Assembly: GCA_963693315.1 (NCBI GenBank)
Contig: OY856188.1
Coordinates: 2,664,257-2,728,256 of the forward strand
Reading direction: 5' to 3'
DNA length: 64,000 bases
Source of the DNA: Diogma glabrata
Lineage: Eukaryota > Arthropoda > Insecta > Diptera > Cylindrotomidae
The translations under genes and the position numbers were made by a program. The notes beneath the pieces are model-generated. The model had not been told where the DNA came from. It did not search any database and worked only from the letters and a program-made list of their open reading frames with translations. This document shows, piece after piece, positions 57,050-64,000 of the stretch (position 1 is the stretch's first letter; each line of letters begins with the position of its first letter).

Positions 57050-59525
57050 TGTGGGTTTTATCCCAAGCAGGGTTTGCCAGACACTGACATACGGTCAAGC
57101 ACTGGCCCATTAATGGCTAACAGTATTTGGCTATTGTTATTGGACCAGCAGTAGAACCATTCATCGGCCGTTCTATGGTTAACAGAAAAAAGCCAGTATA
57201 TAATTACCTTTGAACGGCCAAGCATTGGCCCATGGAAGGTAAACAGTACTTGGCAATTATTATTGGGCCATTACTGGAACCATGAATCGGCCGATATATA
57301 TGAATATGTATACGGAAATGGAATATGTATTGTATATGTTTTAAATATTTTTTCATTTCCATTTTATTTGAATTATTTTGTAAATATTAAATAATGCATT
57401 TAAATTTACATATAAAAATATTATGTTAGATTTTTTTTAATGGCCGAGTATTTGCAGTCCCGGTTGCTAGTACTCGGCTAATGTTTCACTACTGGTCGCA
57501 AGTAATAGATTATTACTGAACCAGTTGTAAGGGAAGTTTTGAATTTTTTTCCGTCATTTTTATTTTATTTTAAATTATTTTGTATTTAATTTATTTAAAT
57601 TTACGTATGATAATATTTTATATTTTTTTAATGGCGCCCAGTCATGGTTGCCAGTATTTGGCCATTACTATAATACTGGTCGTCATTATTGGTCCGTTAC
57701 TAGGCCAACTGTACAACCTTGTATGACCCATTGCTGTTATTTTTTCTCTGGCCATTTATTGTCCGAAGTTATAATGCAGTAAAATTATGTGAATGGCCCA
57801 GTCGTGGTTGCCAGTACTCACCCATTGCTGCAATACTGGTTGCCAGTAAAGGACCATTACTGGACCAGTTGTACAACCGTGTATAGGATGTGCGTAAATG
57901 GCTTAGAAAAAGATTAACCGTTTATCCCTTTTAAAATACTTTTTTAAATAAAAAAAATGAACGGCCCGCATCCTCATAAATTATATGAATAACGTTCACT
58001 CGAGAAGTGAATGTCATTAAGACTTTCATAGTAAATAGAAAAATGTTATTATAGAGTGGTTATCGCATTATTCTGACCGATTAGATCGAAATTTTGTTTC
58101 ATTCACAGACCAAAAAATCAGATTAACCAAAAACTAAAGCAACTAAGTTAATAAGTTGCAGAAAAGACACATTTCTTTAGTCTTTACTTCAATTCTAAAA
58201 TCATGGTCTATCTAGCAGTAAAATAGTTTGAAAAAGTTTACATATAAAGGGTGTCTTAGTAAGAGTGCACTTTTTAAATTTCGAATCATTTTTTTTTCGT
58301 GCAAGTGGCAACTCTGAAATTTGGCAGCTGTCAACTATGTTTATTCCGATTATTAAAAATGGAGCGCTTTTCGAAAGAACAACACGTTATAATTGTGAAA
58401 ACTCATTACAAAAATGGGGAAAGTATTTTCATCTAAATGGCTACGTGAATACACAAAATTGTCGAATTCAGGGCTCAGAAAACGCTCATGCAATCCATGA
58501 AAAACAAATGCGCCCACAACGAGCAACTGTCTAAGGCGGATTTTGGTCAGGCGGCGTGAGTGGACCTTACTTTTTTGAAGATGAGGCCGAAATTACAGTG
58601 ACTGTGAACGGCATTCGTTACAGGAATATAATAACGGAGTTCTTGTGGTCTCAACTAGACGGCATGGATCTGGACAACATGTGGTTGGTTTCAACAGGAC
58701 GGTGCCACCGAGCATGAAACTATCGACTTATTGCAGCAACGATTTTTAGAACACATTATCTCACAAAATTCTGATGTCACCTTTTTTCTCTGGAGTTTTT
58801 GTGAAATCTTGGGTTTATGCGAATAAACCAGAAACAATTTCTGAGCTCAAATCAGAGATCGAAAGCGTCATCGGTGAGATACAGCCACATCTCTGTGTAA
58901 AAGTCATGGGAAATTTCATGAAAAGAGTAATGGCCTGTCATCAGAGCCGTGGGGGCCATTTGCTGGATATTTTATTCCATGCTTAATCGGAACATGCCTT
59001 CTTTACAATCCAATAAAAATATTACAACTCTCTCATAAAATACGTGCTTTTATTTTAAAATGGAAAAGTGCACTCTTACTGAGACACCCTTTATAATTTA
59101 GTTATCGCTTCTATGGTAATATTGAAAAGGTTGGTATATGTTTTAAATTTTTTTTCCATTTCTATTTTATTTTAATTATTTTGTAAATAATTTATTTAAA
59201 TTTACATATGAAAATATTATTTTATATTTTGTTTAATGGCTGAGTACTGACAGTCATGGTTACCAGTACTAAGCCATTACTACAATACTGGTCATAATTA
59301 TTGGTCCGTTACTAGGCCAACTGTACTACCTTATATAGGCCATTAATATTGTTTTTCCTCTGGCCATGAATGGCAGCCATTTATTGTCCGAAGTTATCAT
59401 CCAGTAAAATTATGTTAATGGCCCAGTTGTCGTTGCCAGTACTCGCCCATTGCTGCATTACTGGTTGCCAGTAATGGATCACCCCTAAACCAGTTGTAGA
59501 ACCTTGTATGGGTAGCGGCTATGAA
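57050..59525. repeat. Reiterated repeat family (CCATTACTGG...CCAGTTGTA modules), interrupted by a Tc1/mariner element
   Basis: Modules containing TGGTTGCCAGTACT, GCCATTACT, AATACTGGTCG, TGGTCCGTTACTAGGCCAAC, TGTACAACCTTGTAT and TTTATTGTCCGAAGTTAT recur at about 57060-57300, 57440-57540, 57625-57890 and 59225-59520. AT-rich spacers of similar sequence separate them (TTCCATTTTATTTGAATTATT, TTAAATTTACATATRAAAATA). The right-hand module is a close copy of 57625-57890. Identity unknown; a non-autonomous transposon with subterminal repeats is possible. Confidence 0.65.
58245..59093 (+). mobile_element. Tc1/mariner-superfamily element, internally deleted (849 bp)
   Basis: Terminal inverted repeats of about 30 bp begin TAAAGGGTGTCTTAGTAAGA at 58245 and the complement ends at 59093; both sides abut TA (58243-58244, 59094-59095). 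The plus strand encodes remnants in changing frames: MERFSKEQHVIIVKTHYKNG, YFFEDEAEITVTVNG-like residues, WFQQDGATEHETIDLLQQRF (middle catalytic Asp), SFCEILGLCE and KPETISELKSEIESVIGEI, ending SRGGHLLDILFHA before a stop at 58984. Most of the N-terminal helix-turn-helix region and the first catalytic Asp are deleted, and stops are present. Related insect elements are often labelled Tc3-like. It cannot move by itself. Confidence 0.88.
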
Positions 59526-62500
59526 AGCAGTCTTTTAAGGCTGATCTGCAAACTCAAAACCAACTCAAAGAAATGCGAATTCTAAGCGTATAGGAATACG
59601 AACATATGTTTATTTAAAACATCAATTATTTACGATTACGAACTTTTAGTGTGGTTGCCCCACTAGTTATTAATATACTTTTAGGGGAAATTGAACAATC
59701 CAAGAGCAAGCTATTTTTACAATCTTTATTAATTTATGTTTTTTAAATAATTAATTATATGAGTGAACTGAACACGCCAAAAAATTCTTGTCCGCCGCAA
59801 GCAGATTTCAAGCATTTTTGTTTATCATGGACATGAGGACATCTAAAAGTACGTTGAGCTCGATAACTGACTTGTGTGTACTTTTTTACTATTGCTGCAT
59901 ACATTTTACTACCAAACTTTTTGAATAAACAAAAGCGGAACAAATTTTTACCAGAAGCATTTGACAAATAAAAGAAATTACTATTTAATTTAAATAAAGC
60001 CAAAGGGCATTTTTCTGAGTGAATCAAGAGCTTCACTCACTGCCGAGGTTAATTTTAATCTTTGAATTTATTTATAGTGAAAATGTGTTTAGGGTATTTA
60101 AAATTTGACTATAACGGTTAAGACTATGTAATAATTGAATGTAATAATAAAGAGTCTAAAGATGCAAAAAGTTCTCTAAAACCTACTCAAAACCAATTCT
60201 TTCATTCAATAAAACCTTATCGTTTCCAAAATCGAATGGTCACAATTTTAAAAACAATCCAATTATCCTTCTTTTCTCACATCTCTTGTGGAAAAGCATA
60301 AAAAATAATGAAGTGATAACTTATTTTTAAGATAAAATCTTATTTTTCTTTATCTTATCTTGAATCGCATATTATCTGTGTTTAAGACAAATTAAAAGAG
60401 GAAAAATTCAAATCATTATTTATAAAGAGAAACCGATGAGAAATTATGTTTGAATGATATTTTTACGCGTGCCTATTTTACAGTGGATAAATAAAATGAT
60501 TTGTATTGGTTTCTATAGGTTCATAAGTTATGGATCACTAATAGATCTAGGCATAAACTAAACATATCAAAAACATATTGATTATCCACTCATAAACGTT
60601 TAAAAACCTCGTTTAATTATTTTAAAACATTTCCTTTTTATTGTTTATACAACTAGAAGTATTATCCTACCTGTGTCATCTATAGCATCAATACGTAAGA
60701 TAATCCTTATTATAGAAACAAAATTAAAAAATTAGCTCGCATTCCAACAAAATATTTTCCAAGTGAATCATACAACGAAATTGAAATAGAGGCGCCAGGT
60801 TAAGGCTTTACGAAAAAATCCTTTTATTATGTCTTTTTTATTCTCTTCAGGTTATTTACATTTGATTTCTATTTTTTAAGATGTAACTTCTATTTATATT
60901 TTTTTTTTATTTTTGTTTTTGTTCTCTCTGATATTTTTCTTTATTTTTAATTTTACCTTTAAAGCACTTAACGTGTGATTTATAGCACTACTTAAGTCCC
61001 AAGCTCTTCATATAAAATGGTTAAGGAGGAAAAATAAAACTAACAAAAAAATAAAAAATAAACCGAAATGAATCGCCATCAATTTTGCATGGTTCATTTA
61101 ATTTTTATTTTTTTTTTTTTTGCAATTAAGATTTAACTTTTAGGAATAAAAAATTTATTAGTTTTTTATTTATGAATGAACAAAAAAAAAAAATAAATAC
61201 AAATAAAAGGAGAGTAACATAAATTTCTAATTGATTTGATTAATATTTAGGATTGCAGAAAGAGAAACAAAAAAGACGATTTTTAGCATTAGATAAATTT
61301 GTCAGAATGATTAAAATTTGCCATTAATTATTTATTGCTTCATGGTTTAATGATTTTTATTGATGAAACCATAATATTTAAAGATAACACCAAGACTTTA
61401 TTTTATTGTAATAGGCTGTAATTAATGTGTTGGAATTATAATATATGCCATATGAGCAAACCTGAACAATGAGACTGACAGCAGCTATTAGATGCTATTA
61501 GCCGTTGATTGACAACTAAAATCACTCTGTCTTAGAACACTATTAAGAATTTCAGCTTTTCTAACAGCTTTGACGGTAAGCGAAATGCTTCCATCGTTCA
61601 TTTGATGTTCCACCAACAAACACATAACTCGTGATTTCAATCAAACCTTTAAGCTTAGAATTTAAACATTCATAAACTTGTTAATGTTTAATCTATAACA
61701 AAAACTTCTTACGTCAAATAATACCTGTTATACCTTTATAAAAAAAACCAACAAAATAATTACAGAAACAAAATTTTCTTATCAAATAATTACAAAAAAC
61801 GATATTGTAACACGAATATATGACATGAGCAGGTCTGAAATTATTAGCACACAAAACAAATAATTAATTTAATTTTAAGATTCTTATCAAATAGTAAAGA
61901 TTTTCAGATATTTTTATTATTTTTTTTTAAATTAAATTGTTATTCTCTAAGATTGATTGATTTGATGTTATTGAAAATTTTGTTAAAATTCACTGTAGTA
62001 TAAGTAAGACTTTAAAATTTTGAATAGATTCAACGATTTACATGCAATGGCATGTCTTGGTCCTCGAACAAACTCTCACAACTTAACAAGACAAAAGTAA
62101 ACTCAAGAAAAATAATTTGAAAACACAAAGAGATTTACTTCCAACAATTAATGAACCACTTCTAGGATCCCTATAGTATACATATATACCCTCAGCAATC
62201 GTTTTAAATTTTGCAGGTTTAACTGTTTTAAATTCAATAAACATTTACTTAAATATTTTTTCATTTTTGATTCAATCACTTTGTTTGTTTTTCTTATCAG
62301 TAAAAGAAATTTATATCAAATATGACAAAAGTATACCTTAAACCCTGATAATTCTTGTTGAATAAAAATATAACAAATTATTATTTATTTCATTTTTATG
62401 ATTTTTAGTATTATTGATTATATCGTTATTTTTTTTGGAAATTCTTTTATCACTTTGTTGATTGGTGAAATTTTTTCGTATAATAAAATTTTATAACAAT

Positions 62501-62964
62501 AAGTTAAAATAGTAAAATATTTTTAATTGATATACATTTTAGCACGTTAATGTTTGAAAGATTGTTATGGTGGATCTAGATGAAACGCACTTACTTAGTA
62601 AGTCAACAGTACAATCACTAGAATAGTGATGGACCGACGAACACTCGAAACCTACGAGAGCAATTTACAAAACTTGTGTTTTTTTATAAATATTTGCTGG
62701 CTTAATGAGGAATAAAACGCTGTTGGATTTACTCTTTGAATTGTAATGTAAGAGTATCGCCTATAGAATCATTTTTCACATAAAAGTAATTATTTGGATG
62801 ACGACGGATATGTGTTGGATGATGAATACAATTGAAAAGATTTATAATTACTTAAATTTTTTTCCATTCCTGCTACCCTTTCAACTGCTCCAACTAATTA
62901 TAAACTTTTGATCCAAAATGAAAAGGTTAATAGAACAGAAGTCCTATAAATACAAAAGAAACTT
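59526..62964. other. AT-rich stretch without a recognised gene
   Basis: A 93-codon minus-strand ORF at 59755-60036 contains RTFRCPHVHDKQKCLKSACG but matches no family I know. A possible promoter and donor on the minus strand near 62590-62690 is discussed as a finding. Otherwise low-complexity AT-rich DNA. Confidence 0.45.
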
Positions 62965-63262
62965 CCCGAGCAGAAATTTCTTAGGGCCCAAATAGAGCTC
63001 TGATCAGGTTTGCTCTAGTTTGATAGGGCCCTGATCATGAGTGTAAAGCTTTTGCGCAATCAGGCCCTGATTTGGGTTAGGATAATTGGGTGATTAAATT
63101 TGACATATAAAATTAAATAGGACCAACCCTAGTAAAGTATAATCAGGCCCAGAACAGGCCCACACCAGATGGGTCAATCAGGATCAAGAAGGGGCTAGCC
63201 CTTCTTGACCCTGATTATGCCCCAACTGTATTCAGGCTTTCCAAAACTAATTTCTGCTCGGG
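62965..63262. mobile_element. 298-bp MITE with CCCGAGCAGAAATT ends, copy 2
   Basis: CCCGAGCAGAAATTTCTTAG on the left pairs with the complement of the right end CCCGAGCAGAAATTAGTTTT. The interior is GC-richer than its surroundings and carries repeated CCTGATCAGG-like palindromes and a perfect inverted pair around AAGAAGGGGCTAGCCCTTCTT. Same family as 33422-33557, with about 160 bp more interior. Confidence 0.85.
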
Positions 63263-64000
63263 GTCCTTTTCTTTCTATTTTGTAGTGATCCACTACCGCA
63301 CCTTCCCAACACGGATATTTAGAATTATCCTCCATTTTGAATTTATTTTACTTCATACAAAAACACATATTTGCTTAAGTTTTATATTGAAATTAATATA
63401 CAAAAAAATGTAAATAATAACATCACCAATAAAATTTAGTTTTTTTCTGGTTTATATACATTTGGATCATTGAAAAGTAAATTTTATAAATTAAATAACG
63501 TAACAAAATATAATGGTTTGTTTACGAATGATATACGATTTGTATATACGTGATTTAATTTAAGTAATTTTGGGTATAAATTTTAAGTTATGCAATCACA
63601 AAAAGTTCTTAAATTTTATATAGCATCATATGGCTAACTTAAACAGCTTTGAAATTTACTCACATTTAATTTAACATTTAAATTAAATGTGAGTAAGTTC
63701 CATTTAGCTCAACATCAATAATAGGTATTATAAATTAAACACTAGTTTAACAAACAGATAAATACACCAATAACGGAAACAAATACAATATTGTCATACG
63801 CTTGACGTAAAGCTTTTCTTAGTTCAAAAAAATATTTTCCACTATGTACTAAGCAAACATTCTAACAAAAAAACCCTAATAAGTCTATAAGGTCTATAAC
63901 CACCCAAGAAATAGTCACTTGTAATACAATGTTTGTCAATTCAAAGTGGGAAATCTGATTATGGTTTATTTATTGACTAGGAATCGCCCAGTGGCTGGAA
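63263..64000. other. AT-rich stretch without a recognised gene
   Basis: A short inverted repeat (CTTACTCACATTTAATTTAA-like, about 63655-63697) is the only structure seen. Confidence 0.5.

Noticed and set aside
59755..60036. 93-codon minus-strand ORF as a gene
   Set aside because: Has Cys/His residues (CPHVHDKQKC) but no recognisable fold, no start context and no neighbouring exon.
1..64000. CRISPR array
   Set aside because: Tandem repeats here have no unique spacers of constant length and the DNA is eukaryotic.

Overview
The window looks like nuclear DNA from an arthropod, most likely an insect. It is very AT-rich, has short spliceosomal introns (71-120 bp) with GT...AG ends, carries a GATA456-class transcription factor gene, and is otherwise packed with decayed transposable elements of types usual in insects (RTE, BEL/Pao, Penelope-like, hAT, Tc1/mariner, many MITEs and fold-back elements, tRNA-derived SINEs). 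No bacterial or phage feature, CRISPR array or rRNA was found. I cannot name the species.

The only host gene I can support is a minus-strand GATA zinc-finger factor at about 33.8-38.3 kb. Five exons join in frame (38302-38115, 38020-37141, 37020-36534, 36462-36231, 33898-33799) to give about 623 residues from the first in-frame ATG. The N-terminal part is acidic and His/Gln-rich; two CX2CX17CX2C fingers follow, the first divergent and the second canonical. An acceptor precedes exon 1, so at least one more 5' exon lies upstream (to the right), perhaps across much of 38-64 kb, which would make that stretch intron or promoter DNA. The 2.3 kb intron 4 is filled with SINE and repeat copies.

Layout: 1-640, RTE retrotransposon endonuclease fragment (minus); 841-2686, large fold-back element; 4.7-5.4 kb, hexanucleotide minisatellite; 10141-15699, hAT copy 1 (minus, perfect 8-bp target duplication) carrying a MITE, a 555-bp palindrome, a Penelope-like fragment and nine 77-bp subterminal repeats; 15.9-18.9 kb, BEL/Pao remnant; 18.87-19.05 and 19.47-19.91 kb, a MITE and an inverted SINE-like element; 20.7-21.6 kb, GC-richer tandem repeat; 26.3-27.5 kb, unassigned decayed coding sequence; 27668-31715, hAT copy 2 (plus) carrying two hairpin MITEs; 33.4 kb, MITE just 3' of the GATA stop; 33.8-38.3 kb, GATA gene; 39.2-42.7 kb, repeat array with (TA)n blocks next to a Penelope-like fragment (42.8-43.8 kb); 43.9-45.8 kb, three adjoining simple tandem or inverted repeats; 48.4-51.8 kb, Foldback-like element with 160-bp subrepeats; 53.5 kb, MITE; 57-59.5 kb, repeat family interrupted by a Tc1/mariner-like element; 62.97 kb, second copy of the 33.4 kb MITE.

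The two hAT copies are useful as mutual empty-site controls: each shows where the other gained an insertion. I found no convincing new gene system. The best leads are the divergent N-finger of the GATA factor, the copy-specific expansion of a hAT subterminal repeat, the near-perfect 555-bp palindrome, the Foldback-like element and three unassigned decayed coding stretches.
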